The notes under the pieces: model-generated
Database searches by the model: none
What the model was told of the DNA's origin: nothing
What the model saw: the letters and a program-made list of their open reading frames with translations, nothing else
Translations under genes and position numbers: made by a program
DNA from: Ectocarpus siliculosus
Lineage: Eukaryota; Sar; Phaeophyceae; Ectocarpales; Ectocarpaceae
Length of the DNA: 64,000 nucleotides
Assembly (NCBI GenBank): GCA_000310025.1
Contig: FN648626.1
Span: 1 to 64,000, forward strand
Direction of reading: 5' to 3'
Shown: positions 1 to 10,314 of the stretch, one piece after another
How the letters are laid out: each line of letters opens with the position of its first letter
Position numbering within the stretch: position 1 is the first letter of the stretch

Positions 1-1579
1 TGCTTTGGTCGACAGACATGTTCGCACGTAGACAAGGAATGGAGTACGAAGTGTACAAGGTTTGCAGATACCAAGGTTTGCAGATAAAATCGAAAGAAGT
101 CTTCGGCATCTAGATAGACAACGTTTTCCTGGCACTTTAGTTTTTTCACTGCGTGCGGTGTAGTCTAGTCCTTTCGTGCGACAACGTCATACACACCACG
201 TGCCGGTGGTGCTCACCAGTAGTTCAGAGACCACAAACGGCATCGGAATCCAACCGTGTGCCAATGACAGACATTCCGGAGACCTTCATGCGATCAAGTC
301 GTGAATACTTGCAAGATCATTTGTTCCATGTTTATTCCATTTCTTCATCTCGAAACCAAGGCGCTGATCTCTGCGAAAATGCAATACACATCTCCCGGCG
401 AGTGCGCCTGCAACATGCGACGAAACATACGGAATTTTCAGATCACACCATTGCACCATCGGTTGTTCCACCGAGTTGTGCCTTGCAGCACTCTTTCTCC
501 AAATAACCCCAGCGAATTGAACGACAAACCCAGCGAACTCAAAGTCATGCGGGGGCACGACGCCCTGCAAACTAGCCAAGCGCAAACCTTGAGGGTCTGC
601 TCGAAACTCTTGTAAGTACGAAACCCTCTCCACCCCCCCACCCCACCCCTCAGGCTCCATGATCAGCCTAAAACACGCGCTCGAGAATCACGACAATGCC
701 TCCGCAATGGCCGCTGGTATGGCTTCGTCTCCCGGCCACACCGCGCGGCACGCCTGCGTGAAGCAGTCCCTCCTCGTGATTTGAACGCCACGACCCCTCG
801 CGTTGAGGCGGGTGCTCACGTCGAACGAAGCCTGCACGTTGCGGGGGAAAAAACGACGACGTAGGCTTGTTTTTTTAGAGCGTGCACTCCAGTCTTTCGT
901 GGGAAAATGGAGAGCCAACAAACGTTACGTGGCATGCAGTATCTGTGAGAGACAGACGTTCACGCAATGGGGCGGCGCGTGCGTCTTTTTCTCCGTTCGG
1001 ACTACTAACCGCCCGTTCGGATTACAAAACCTAACTTCGGACAAGACAGAAAATTATGCTCGGCCTCCCCAGTACATCGTTACCCCTACTGCTGTCTAAT
1101 GCGGGGAGTACAAAGCTGCGGGCTGCCAGCCTATTCGTACGAAATGGGAGAGTCTCCAACCTAACTGATACGGAAGATAACACCATATCTGTCTCAAAAG
1201 GGGAGTCGACGCGCTGGGCGCCGCTTGTCTTTCCAGAGCATTTGCTGAGCATTGCGGAGGTTCATAGGGATAGGGTTGCTGTAAACGCGTCTTTCAGGTC
1301 TCTCATCCCTCTTTCCTGTCTACTTCGTGTGGTGATATGATCTGTCTGGCAGCTGCATTGATCCGCAGGCTCGAAAAACACACGCACGTTAGTCCAGGTT
1401 GAAGTTTGTGGGCCTAGTGTACTGTTGTAGCACTCTTACAAGCCACCATGTCAAACAAAGCTGAACGTGAAGCACACCTATAATACACGAGGTGCAACGC
1501 GCACAGCAGGTGCACAACCGATCTGGGTCAGCAGCCCATCATTTGTGGGGTTGCCAAATATCAATTGTACTATACTTAC
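1..1579. other. Anonymous noncoding stretch
   Basis: No reading frame here shows a recognisable domain or convincing codon pattern. Short overlapping ORFs occur on both strands but look like chance openings. Downstream exons of the minus-strand gene beginning at 1939 would have to lie here, but I could not identify them. Confidence 0.4.
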
Positions 1580-1939
1580 TTGATTCCTCAGACGCTTCGC
1601 TGTGACCTGCCCCCCCGAGCTCCTCTCGGCTGCCTTTGCGAAATCTACATCCCCGATCCAGCGGGAGTGGTGGTACCCGCAGAGTCCGGGGTGCTGCTGA
1701 GCTGCGGTCCTCCTTGCTGCCAGGTCCCTTATGTCTGGGAGGGGCTGGGGCTCGTTGTCCCCGTGGCAGCAGAACCGCTTCCCAACCGCCCTGGCTGCAG
1801 CAGATGTCGCCTCGGGCAGGAGCTGGGGTGTTGTGTCCGCGATGAGAACCAGCTCGTCCCACACAACTAGGGGAGCATTCACTGGGTCCCACTCAGCCGC
1901 TTTGGCCTCCCAGAACTGAGCGATGTCCTCTGGGTCCAT
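1580..1939 (-). CDS. First coding exon of an unidentified minus-strand gene
   Basis: On the minus strand an ATG at 1939 opens a 120-codon frame (start MDPEDIAQFWEAKAAEW) that ends exactly at a strong donor-like site: the exon finishes at 1580 and GTAAGTATAG begins at 1579, giving a phase-0 junction. The segment is acidic at its N-terminus. It carries a Cys/His-rich part (RFCCHG ... PGLCGYHHSRW) that might bind zinc, but the spacing matches no finger class I can name. The frame also stays open upstream of the ATG through a CAG-encoded glutamine run, which is probably leader. Later exons were not found. I do not recognise the family, and it could be a remnant of a mobile element like its neighbours. 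Confidence 0.35.
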
Positions 1940-3121
1940 GGTGGTGATGTTGGTACTGCTGTACTGCTGTTGTTGCTGCTGTTGTGCTGGCAGGCTGTGG
2001 CGGAGTGACAAAGTGTCAAAAAGAGACACCCGCCCCCGTGCCTTCGCGTTTTTGAGAGGGTTTTCGTGACTACAGGCACGATAGGAGGCATGATAAAACC
2101 TGTCTTTATCTGGCACGATAAAGCATGCTCTCGCTGTTGACTTGTGTGCCTTCTTCCTTGCCTTCGGAAATGTGGTTGCAGAACTGAAGGCCAAGCTTAC
2201 GAGGCCTCTCCCCGAGTTCTCCTGCGCGAGTGTGTGTTCGAGTGTATTCCTTGTCCGTCTTCAACCAACCGCCACCACAAGGCATAGTTTATCTCTCGCG
2301 CGGCTCGTGCTTGCTGCTGCTGCTGCGGCGGGCTGCTGCTGCTGCTGCTGGTGCTTTTTCATTTCGTTTCGCATGCATGCATCCAACAAACAAACCGCGT
2401 GCGTGTGTGCTTCTTGTCTCCGCTGGATTTACCACCCAACCAAGTGGCATTGGAGGCGGTGCCATGCCTTGCGCCAGTGTGCTGCATCGGCGGCGGGGTA
2501 GAACTGCTGTGCATGCGATGTATCTCTACTGCTGCTGCTGTATCCATGTAGACTATCACCATGTAATCGTGTTTGGGGTAAAGAAATACGGCGCCCTCTC
2601 CTCTCTCTCTCCTCCGGTTTCCGACAGCACCTACATACAGCAGTACAGCAGTCAGTGTAGTTATCGGTCACTCATCACATTCTTCACGTGAGGGTTACGC
2701 TGCTGTTGGGCACTAAACCTTTGTGGCACCATGGGGTGCGTGCGGTTGACCCATGTGGGAACCTGTTGGTGCGCAAACAAACGTGCAAACGTTCAAGTGC
2801 GGGTGTCGTGTGTGTGTGTCTCATGACTCATCGGTCTATTCGGTCCCGGCAGAACAAAAAAAAACGCGGAAGATCCAGAAAGAACCCAGTCACGAAAGGG
2901 TTAACGTCCTCCGGATGATGTATTTTAATTCAAAGCCACAGCGCTGTGCGGTGAAATCCAATCGTGCTTATTACGAGGAAGCTTTGATTTGGATGCCTCC
3001 GACAACCAACATGTAGACTGCGATATATTTCAGCTTGGGAATCCAACTGCTGTCTACACAAGCCCTTCTAGAGTTCGAGGACAGGTGTCGGGACACCACC
3101 TCATACGTCACCGTGTGTGTG
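1940..3121. other. Noncoding DNA with CTG/CAG microsatellites
   Basis: Contains interrupted CTG/TGC runs (about 1965-1985, 2310-2352 and 2527-2542) and a GT run directly before the LTR (3112-3121). No supported gene. Confidence 0.5.
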
Positions 3122-3417
3122 TGTCACGGTTAATTTAGTTACGGTTTCAAGGAGTTGCACCTTTGGGAGGTTTGCATTATTCCCATAGAGTGCTGTATAG
3201 TTCTGTACATTCCGCAGAGCTCCTTGTAGAGCGTGTCGCCCGCGCACACGCTGCTCACTTCCTTTGTTGGCACTTGTGCTTAGCAATAATCAAAGCGAAT
3301 ACCGTATCCACGACCGGAGACCTTCTCCACGTTCCACAAGCCTCCTTCTAGGCTTTCTCTACCGCTGTTCAAGCGCTCCTTCGAACTCGGTGCAAGAGCG
3401 AGAGACTGCTACCAACA
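3122..3417 (+). repeat. 5' LTR of the Ty3-like element
   Basis: 296 bp, TG...CA ends. Its sequence is repeated at 11115-11410 with an offset of 7993 and no difference that I could see. It is followed directly by a perfect 12-bp palindrome (GCACGTACGTGC, 3418-3429) where a tRNA primer site would be expected. Confidence 0.95.
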
Positions 3418-3750
3418 GCACGTACGTGCAGCAGCGCCTTTTGTTCCTATATTTTTTTGTGTATGCGCACCGGCGCTCTAGTCTAGTATGGGTGGCGCCG
3501 CCAGCGCAGTTGTGCGCTAGCGTTTTCCTGAAATCACAGGTGCTACGTCGACCGCCTAGAGCCCCAGCGGCACCAATGCCCCGGATGGATGAGTGCTCGG
3601 GAGTCAGAGCCACACACACCGAGTTACCCCCGATCGCAGTTTTTCCCCACCGGCAGCCGAAAAAGATAATGATGATGAGATTTGAGTGCCTAAGTCCGGG
3701 CTGGAGTCGCAGACGCCTTGCGGAAACCGGTGTGTGTTGGTCTCTCTCCC

Positions 3751-4125
3751 GCCGCTACCGCCTGGACTTTGGATGCCTGGGCCTGGCGCTAGCTGCCGGA
3801 TTTCTCTGGGCTCGGGAGCTCTTTCGCCGCTACCGCCTGGGCTTTGGATGCATGGGCCTGGCGCTAGCTGCCGGATTTCTCTGGGCTCGGGAGCTCTCTC
3901 GCCGCTACCGCCTGGACTTTGGATGCCTGGGCCTGGCGCTAGCTGCCGGATTTCTCTGGGCTCGGGAGCTCTTTCGCCGCTACCGCCTGGACTTTGGATG
4001 CCTGGGCCTGGCGCTAGCTGCCGGATTTCTCTGGGCTCGGGAGCTCTCTCGCCGCTACCGCCTGGGCTTTGGATGCATGGGCCTGGCGCTAGCTGCCGGA
4101 TTTCTCTGGGCTCGAGAGCTGAGGA
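3751..4125 (+). repeat. Five-copy 75-bp minisatellite in the retrotransposon leader
   Basis: Copies start at 3751, 3826, 3901, 3976 and 4051. Two variants alternate: copies 1, 3 and 4 carry CTGGACTTTGGATGCCTGGG, while copies 2 and 5 carry CTGGGCTTTGGATGCATGGG. Because 75 is a multiple of 3, several frames on both strands stay open through the array and encode 25-residue repeats. I treat these as a by-product, not genes. Confidence 0.9.
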
Positions 4126-4418
4126 CCGGACCCGGGCGCTGCTAGGAGCCACCACACTGCTGCGCCGCTGCCTTTCGACCACCGTTTTTTTTCTTTTTCG
4201 CGCGATTCTACACCCCGCCGTTCCATCATTGTTTCAACTCTGCTGTTACACACCACCTTGACCATTGTTGCTGTGCTGAGTGGGGTTCCTTTCAACCAAT
4301 TTCGCGTCCTTACCCCATATGTATCGGCCAGATCTATTCCGTTACCCCTACTCTTCATTTTTTTAATTGTAATGTTACACTCACGCCAGCCCCGCCCTCC
4401 CGCCTCGCCCTAGCAGTG

Positions 4419-5096
4419 ATGTCCTCTCGCGATTCTCAGGTGTTGTCGGGTGGTGCGGCCGGTACCGTGCAGGCCCCCGAGAGCGCTCAGGAGTCAACCA
4501 GTCGCTCCCGCTCCCATGACCGCCAGCCCTCGGAGACGGCAACTCGCTCGGCGTCCCTCGACTACGCCGCACAGGCCTCATCTCGCGGCCGGAGCCCGGG
4601 CACCGGTTCCGGCAGCCGCAAACGCCCGAGCAGTAGTAGCGACAAGCGTAGCGGGTCCAGTAGCGGCAGCAAGAGTAAATGCCGTAGCCAGACAACGTCT
4701 CGTAGCGGCGGTAGCGGCAGCGGTAACGGCATGGGAGACACAGGCCACAATAGCGGTACAGGCGCCAGCAGTAGTCGCAACGGTCACAGTAGCCATACGA
4801 GCTCTAGTAAACGGCGCCGCACGGCGGACTGGAACGACATTGTCAACTACATGCGCTCGCACAATATCTGTTTCCGTCACGCCTTTTCCGGTAATTGCCG
4901 TCGCCCCTCGTGCGAGTGGACCCACGATCCGTTTCCCGCAGGCTTCTACAAGAGCGTCCCGATGAGGCAACACGGCGGCGCGGGCCGACACCAGGTGGCG
5001 TCGTTGACGGAGATGCAGTACCAGATGGCATGCGACATGGGGATTTTGGCGCGGGGAGACAGCGAGGACGAGCAGGATGGCGCCACCCACGCTTAG
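4419..5096 (+). CDS. gag: Gag-like protein with a CCCH zinc finger
   Basis: ATG at 4419 (a GTG codon lies just upstream in the same frame), stop TAG at 5094-5096, 225 residues. About the first 135 residues are low-complexity Ser/Arg/Gly. A compact part then begins near DWNDIVNYMRSHNICF. It contains C-x8-C-x4-C-x3-H (Cys of ICFRHAF to His of CEWTH), the spacing of a CCCH RNA-binding finger, not the CCHC knuckle usual in Gag. No capsid homology domain is visible, and the protein is short for a Ty3 Gag. Its place, first ORF after the leader and before the protease, is what identifies it as Gag. It probably packages element RNA through the basic/CCCH region (inference). The same finger spacing appears in the Gag-like ORF of the unrelated element at 29398-37119. 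Confidence 0.75.
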   Translation: MSSRDSQVLSGGAAGTVQAPESAQESTSRSRSHDRQPSETATRSASLDYAAQASSRGRSPGTGSGSRKRPSSSSDKRSGSSSGSKSKCRSQTTSRSGGSGSGNGMGDTGHNSGTGASSSRNGHSSHTSSSKRRRTADWNDIVNYMRSHNICFRHAFSGNCRRPSCEWTHDPFPAGFYKSVPMRQHGGAGRHQVASLTEMQYQMACDMGILARGDSEDEQDGATHA

Positions 5097-5120
5097 GCAG
5101 CACCGGACGGTACTTCCTGA

Positions 5121-5657
5121 AGGTGCGCCACAGGCACGGCACATCCAGGCCTGGGGGACTCGTTGGCAGCTGTGGACACCCCGCCCGGTAAGGAGAAGAG
5201 TGGTAGAGACCAGTTGTGGGTAGAGGGTCAGGTTTGGCACCGCCATCGCCGCCGCCGACCTCGGTCGGTGGAAATCCTGTTGGATACCGGCGCTGGCGGT
5301 GGTAGAAACGTTCCCTTTCCGTTTTGGCGTGGGCTTAAGCGACTTCTCCGGCGCAGTTTGGATGTGAGTAGAGCAGGGGCTTTGGAAGCAGCCAACCCTC
5401 ATGACAGTCAGACACCACCGATGCGCATCTTAGGATCAGTAGTGTTGCCGATACTGTTCCAGGGTGATGCACGAGTAAGGAGCGTGGACGTGCGTGTCGT
5501 AGAAGGGTTGCCATGCGGGTTCATAGTAGGAGCGGATTTCTTTCGGGGAAACAGTAGTTTGCTTGACTTTAGCCCTGGCAAAGGCTTTAGGCCCGTGCCA
5601 GCGGCACCTTGGGTACCGTTTCTTAGACGCTGCACCACACGCCCCGGCTGCTGCTAG
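5121..5657 (+). CDS. pro: Retropepsin-type aspartic protease ORF
   Basis: This frame is the same as gag but separated from it by two in-frame stops (TAG 5094, TGA 5118). It runs open from 5121 to TAG at 5655 with no obvious ATG. The active-site motif LLDTGAG is followed about 60 residues later by GFIVGADFF ... LLDF, the flap/C-terminal signature of retroviral-type aspartic proteases. Such proteases cut the Gag and Pol precursors in the particle. Because it has no own start codon, expression would need readthrough of gag stops or reinitiation. The downstream pol frame overlaps it from 5530 to 5657. Confidence 0.8.
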   Translation, partial: RCATGTAHPGLGDSLAAVDTPPGKEKSGRDQLWVEGQVWHRHRRRRPRSVEILLDTGAGGGRNVPFPFWRGLKRLLRRSLDVSRAGALEAANPHDSQTPPMRILGSVVLPILFQGDARVRSVDVRVVEGLPCGFIVGADFFRGNSSLLDFSPGKGFRPVPAAPWVPFLRRCTTRPGCC

Positions 5658-8600
5658 CCCCCTCTGCCTAGGAAGGGACCGGTTTAGTCTGCTCACTGCC
5701 TTCGAGACCACCCCCGTGTTAGAGCCGCCTGCTGTTCCCACAGTCGTTCCCAGCTATGAAGACATCGTGTGGGAAGACGACAGCTCTTTCGAGTGGGACG
5801 TGCGTCAGGTTCCCGAGGCTACCGCGGTGGAGGGCTTTACGGCACGCGCGGTAGAGGCTGCTGCAATAGGGCCCCAACCGCAGGACAGACAGCTCGTGAT
5901 GGTCCTGCCGACAGCGCGGTTTGATCTCGAGCAAGATGCGGTAGTAGGAGTTGCTCGTTCAGTGATGTGGTGGATTCCAGGGCCGCCTGTCTACTGCAAG
6001 CTTGTCAATCGTGGTAAAGAGACGGTGTCGGTCGAGGGTAACCGCGTGATAGCTCGCATGATAGCTCTCAACGTTCGGGACCGCCCGGGTTTTGACTCCC
6101 TTTTCGATGCCACCCCTGCTGCCGCCGATCCGCCGTTGCCGCCGCGAGAGGCCAACCCGCCCCCCGATCCAAGCCCGGCCGTCGATCCCAGCCCGCGAGT
6201 TCGTGTAGAGGATGCCAACCTGGGGACGCTAGGGTCACTCAAGAAGCAGCAGCTGGTCAACGTGCTTGCTGCTTTCATCGAAGATGGCCTGTTTCCCATC
6301 GATCCGAAGCGTGTGCCTGCTTGCATGAACGGTGAGCTAGAGCTTCCTCTGATCAACGAGTTTTGCACTCCGTTCGCAGCCAAGCAACGACGTTTTTCTC
6401 CTGAAGAACGTCGTATGATTCGAGCCGAGATACAACAGTTAGTTGACCGGGGGGTGATACGGCAATCCATGTCCCCGTGGGCAGCCCAATGCTTGTGCGT
6501 GAAGAAGAAAGACGGTACCCTACGGCTGTGCATCGACTGGCGTGAGCTCAACAAACTCTTGGTTTCGGATAGCGGAGGTCTAGGCGACATGCAAACGATA
6601 TTCGACGGTTTGAAAGGCAAAAAGTATTTCACGCAGCTAGATCTCGCCTCAGGTTTTCACCAGATGGAAATTGCCGAGAAGGACCGTTACAAAACGGCCT
6701 TTCGAGACGCTGATGGTATGCTTTGGGAGTTCACTCGCGCGGGTTTCGGATTGACGGTGCTGCCGGCGGCTTTCACGCGTAGAGTAAAGTCGGCCTTGGG
6801 GCAACTGCCTGGTGTGTTTAGCTGGCTTGACGACATCCTCATCGCTAGTGATACGTGGGAAGAACACCTGGCCACCCTTACGCTCGTTCTGACACGCCTC
6901 TTAGCTGCGGGATTGTCAGTAAACTTCGCGAAATGCATCTTTGGCGCTGCGTCTCAGGAGTTTCTTGGCATGATCATTGACGGGACGGGTCTGTACCCTG
7001 CCCCGTCCAAGCTCGACGCGATTGCCCACATGCCTCGCCCGTGTACGGTAGAGGGGTTGCGCACTTTTTTGGGTTTGACCGGCTACCTTCGGCAGTTTGT
7101 ACCCAACTACAGTCTGACGGCGGCACCACTCACCAACATCTTGCGCAACAAAGCCTTCGCCTCGAAACGTGCTCGCAAGCTTGCTATCCCTTGGACCGCT
7201 GCAGAAGAAGACGCTTTTCGGTCGTTGCGAGCCACTTTGGCTTCCCCAACCGTGCTCGCCTTCCCCGACCTCGAGCGGCCCTTTGAGCTGCACACCGATG
7301 CTAGCACGCTAGGCGTAGGAGCTTCACTCATGCAGACGATCGACGGCGCGACAAGAGCAGTAGCATTTGCGAGTCACAGGTTTTCGCAGACGGACGCCAG
7401 AAGGGGCCCTACCGAGAGGGAGTGCATGGGCGTGTTGTGGGCGGTTGAACACTTGCGGCCGTACCTCGCGGGTAGGCAGTTCAAGCTGGTGACCGATTGT
7501 TCCGCACTGACGTGGCTTTTCCGAAGTAGAGAGCTCTGCCCCAAGTTGCACAGGTGGGCGGTTCGGCTCATGGAATACGACATGGTGTTGGAGTGGAAAA
7601 CGGGAGTGGAGCACGTGGTGCCTGACGCTCTCTCTCGGCTACCTATCGCTGGTCCAGCCGTGGTGGACGTCGACGACTCTTTCCCGGATGACATGTCGTC
7701 GGCGGTTGCCGGCGCTGCAGTAGAGCCTCTTGGCCCAGAGCTGGATGGTGTAAGGTTGGCTGAACTAGACCCCGTACAGGCAGAACCAGCAGAGGACACG
7801 GTTGTCCATGATCGTGCCTCACATTCCGCCCTGGAGGCGGTTGACGCTAACCTTTCCGCCCTCCGAGTGTTGCCTTTTGCGACGTGCGCGGCGTTGGATG
7901 CTGAGTCAGGCGGCCCCCGTAGAAGCGGCCGATCCCGCACGCCGTCCGTACGTCTGCGGCCCATCGGCGACGTACAGTTGCCACCGGTCGGGGAGACGGG
8001 GCGTCTACCGAGCAGGATGGCGGCCGGCCCTACGCCAGTCGAGTCGGCAGACCCGGTGCCCCCGCTCCCGACGCTTCCACCGTTACCCGTCCAACCGGGC
8101 CATGACGACATCGGCGAAGTGCTTGCTGCACGGGGGGAGGTTCCGAGGTCGTCCTCAGGACCAGGCTGGAGTGGAACGGCAGTCATCGACTCGACTGCAC
8201 AGGTGCTCACCAAGCCAGCCCTGCTGGCTCAACGGCAACGAGACGACACTCTCTTGGGTCAGGTTCGCAAGAGTTTGAATGAGAATGCGAACACTAGCCA
8301 GCGGGGAAGGGCGGATAAGCGGTACGACCTAGGTGAAGATGATGTTATCCGGTACGTGGATGGTAAGGGTAGGAAACTGCCCACTATCCCCGACTCCATG
8401 GTAGCAGACATCATCGCTCTGGTACACACGCTGCATGGTCATGCAGGGACGGGAGCAACTTTGTCCTTACTGCGAGATCATTTCCACTGGCCCACGATGA
8501 CGCGAGACACCCGACAGTACGTGTTGTCGTGTAGTTGTCGTAGACGCAAGAGACCGCAGAGCAGACGGGTAGCCATGATGCCAGGTAGACCGCTCGAGCC

Positions 8601-9987
8601 GTGGGATGAGCTGCAAATGGATATCCTCAAGATTGACACGCCGTCGCTGACCAGCAACAACTACGTTCTGCTCGTGGTAGACCGCGCCTCTAAGTTCCCT
8701 TTCGGTTTCCCGTTAGAGACAAAGCAAGCAGTAGGCGTTGCGCGCGTCTTGATCGAGCTATGCCTGACCTTCGGTGTTCCAAAAACCATTCGCTGCGATG
8801 GGGGTTCAGAGTTCGGAGCGGAGGTAGTGAGGCACCTGTGTAGGTGGTTGCATGCAGACATCGTGTTTGGCCCTGCGGATCATCCACGAGGTCAGGGGTC
8901 TGTCGAGAGGCTGGGGGGATGGCTCCAGGAGCTATTGGCGGAGCTGTGTAGGTCGTGGCCTGACAGGTGGGACGAGTATGTTTCACCGTCGATTTGGATC
9001 AAGCGTACGCTGCCAGACACTTCGCTCCCCTCCCACATGACCCCTTTCGAGCTGCTGTTCGGCCGCAAGCCCCGCACGACTTTGGACTCGTTAGTGCCTC
9101 TCACAGACGAGGCAGGACAGGAGCGAGGCCTTGACAATTTCGTGGAGCGACGCAAGCAGAATCTCCGCGAAGTACGGCTGGCACTCGAGAAGCGCCACGA
9201 GTTGCAAGTAGCGGCGCGGGCGAAAGCCAACGCGTCGATCGAGAGGTCATCCGCAGGAGTGGCGGTGGGACAGGACAGCTTAGTGCTGGTCCGCGAGACC
9301 GACAGTCGACGACACCGAGATCGCAGAGGGAGGAAGCTGCAGCACGACTTGTACACAGGGCCCTGGAAAGTAACGGACGTGATACAACCGGGTCTTAGTG
9401 TAGGAGTCAGCATGCAGGGTAGAAAGAAGCGTAGCCGGAGAGTGTCTACCGCCGATGTTAAGCCTTTCCACCTTCGACCCCCCTCGCTCAGACATTCCAT
9501 CGCCGACGAGTTCGCGACTTACGCTTGGGGATCCGATTTCAAACTCCCTGCGGGGGCCGCAGAGATGTTGGGATTTGTCTCCATTGTGGACTGCCATAGA
9601 ACCCGATCAACCTCTGGCGCCCAGTTAGTTTGGGAGTATAAGGGGATGTCTGGAAATGGGGTGGTGTCGGACTGGGTGTCAGAAGAGGTCATGCTGCAGA
9701 GTTTCACGCCCCTTCAGTTGGATGGCTTCGTCGCACTGTGGCATCTGTACTACCCGCAACGCGCCACCGATCCTTTGCCTGTCTTACCCAAGTCCCGTGC
9801 CCCGCTGTCGCACGCCGAAGCTCTGAAGCTGTTTCCGATAGGTTTCACCTTCTGGAAGGAGCTGGATGGAGGAATCAGGTTGCAAGGCCAGGTGTACGAC
9901 TATCTCCACCCTTACTGGCGTGTACGTTACAACGACCAGAACTGGGAAGAGCTCTCCCGCCGAGAGCTGGAGCGACTAGCGAAGTAG
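5563..9987 (+). CDS. pol: Pol polyprotein: RT, RNase H, integrase, chromodomain- and Tudor-like tail
   Basis: Long intact frame, open from 5530 and in +1 relation to the protease frame; no ATG near its start, so frameshift or linked expression from pro is likely. Residue numbers count from 5563. RT spans about 285-470: CIDWRELN, FTQLDLASGF (Asp near 360) and WLDDILIAS (421-429), which holds the paired catalytic Asp. RNase H starts near LHTDASTLGVGASL (577). A disordered Pro/Ser-rich linker follows. Integrase has the HHCC region near 955-996 and a DDE core at LQMDILKID, IRCDGGSEF and GSVERLGGW. A region with YTGPWKV resembles a GPY/F module. The C-terminus adds a chromodomain-like stretch (about 1336-1392) and a Tudor-like stretch (WRVRYNDQNWEEL), which probably target chromatin. 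All key acidic residues are present, so the enzyme looks functional. Confidence 0.95.
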   Translation: MTLALAKALGPCQRHLGYRFLDAAPHAPAAASPLCLGRDRFSLLTAFETTPVLEPPAVPTVVPSYEDIVWEDDSSFEWDVRQVPEATAVEGFTARAVEAAAIGPQPQDRQLVMVLPTARFDLEQDAVVGVARSVMWWIPGPPVYCKLVNRGKETVSVEGNRVIARMIALNVRDRPGFDSLFDATPAAADPPLPPREANPPPDPSPAVDPSPRVRVEDANLGTLGSLKKQQLVNVLAAFIEDGLFPIDPKRVPACMNGELELPLINEFCTPFAAKQRRFSPEERRMIRAEIQQLVDRGVIRQSMSPWAAQCLCVKKKDGTLRLCIDWRELNKLLVSDSGGLGDMQTIFDGLKGKKYFTQLDLASGFHQMEIAEKDRYKTAFRDADGMLWEFTRAGFGLTVLPAAFTRRVKSALGQLPGVFSWLDDILIASDTWEEHLATLTLVLTRLLAAGLSVNFAKCIFGAASQEFLGMIIDGTGLYPAPSKLDAIAHMPRPCTVEGLRTFLGLTGYLRQFVPNYSLTAAPLTNILRNKAFASKRARKLAIPWTAAEEDAFRSLRATLASPTVLAFPDLERPFELHTDASTLGVGASLMQTIDGATRAVAFASHRFSQTDARRGPTERECMGVLWAVEHLRPYLAGRQFKLVTDCSALTWLFRSRELCPKLHRWAVRLMEYDMVLEWKTGVEHVVPDALSRLPIAGPAVVDVDDSFPDDMSSAVAGAAVEPLGPELDGVRLAELDPVQAEPAEDTVVHDRASHSALEAVDANLSALRVLPFATCAALDAESGGPRRSGRSRTPSVRLRPIGDVQLPPVGETGRLPSRMAAGPTPVESADPVPPLPTLPPLPVQPGHDDIGEVLAARGEVPRSSSGPGWSGTAVIDSTAQVLTKPALLAQRQRDDTLLGQVRKSLNENANTSQRGRADKRYDLGEDDVIRYVDGKGRKLPTIPDSMVADIIALVHTLHGHAGTGATLSLLRDHFHWPTMTRDTRQYVLSCSCRRRKRPQSRRVAMMPGRPLEPWDELQMDILKIDTPSLTSNNYVLLVVDRASKFPFGFPLETKQAVGVARVLIELCLTFGVPKTIRCDGGSEFGAEVVRHLCRWLHADIVFGPADHPRGQGSVERLGGWLQELLAELCRSWPDRWDEYVSPSIWIKRTLPDTSLPSHMTPFELLFGRKPRTTLDSLVPLTDEAGQERGLDNFVERRKQNLREVRLALEKRHELQVAARAKANASIERSSAGVAVGQDSLVLVRETDSRRHRDRRGRKLQHDLYTGPWKVTDVIQPGLSVGVSMQGRKKRSRRVSTADVKPFHLRPPSLRHSIADEFATYAWGSDFKLPAGAAEMLGFVSIVDCHRTRSTSGAQLVWEYKGMSGNGVVSDWVSEEVMLQSFTPLQLDGFVALWHLYYPQRATDPLPVLPKSRAPLSHAEALKLFPIGFTFWKELDGGIRLQGQVYDYLHPYWRVRYNDQNWEELSRRELERLAK

Positions 9988-10140
9988 CGGCCAATGGCTT
10001 GCGTGGCCGGACTATGGTGCCTTTCGATTGCAGAACGTTCGTTTCTTAGACGGGGCACGGCCGTTTTCAGGTGGTCCAGAGACGCCAGTACACGAGTCGG
10101 TTTTGCGCTGCGTTGGGTGGTAGGATGTAGGTGTTGATTC

Positions 10141-10314
10141 CTAGGGATAGTGCGTCCGTATGCAGGCAGTCTTACGATGCCCGTACACCGGTCGGTACGC
10201 GCTGATTCCCCCGATGCGTGTGGGTGGTAGTTGGAAGCCCTAGGAATAGTGCGTCCGTATGCAGGTAGTTCTACAATACCCGTACACTAGTCGGCACGTT
10301 CTGATTCTCCCGAT
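10141..10314 (+). repeat. 75-bp direct duplication in the 3' region of the Ty3-like element
   Basis: Copies at 10141-10215 and 10240-10314 (period 99), differing at roughly one base in seven. It lies in the 1.1 kb between pol and the 3' LTR, which has no supported gene. Confidence 0.8.

Noticed and set aside
688-921. Minus-strand ORF ending in a stretch like the Tigger tail (PAAIAEALS)
   Set aside because: Only nine residues match and nothing else around them does; treated as coincidence.
3604-4182. 192-codon minus-strand ORF and 191/293-codon plus-strand ORFs
   Set aside because: They are produced by the 75-bp minisatellite, whose length keeps all frames open. No start context or domain supports them.
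4834-4965. Host CCCH-type regulatory protein in place of Gag
   Set aside because: The ORF lies between LTR leader and protease of an intact retroelement in gag position, so Gag is the better reading.
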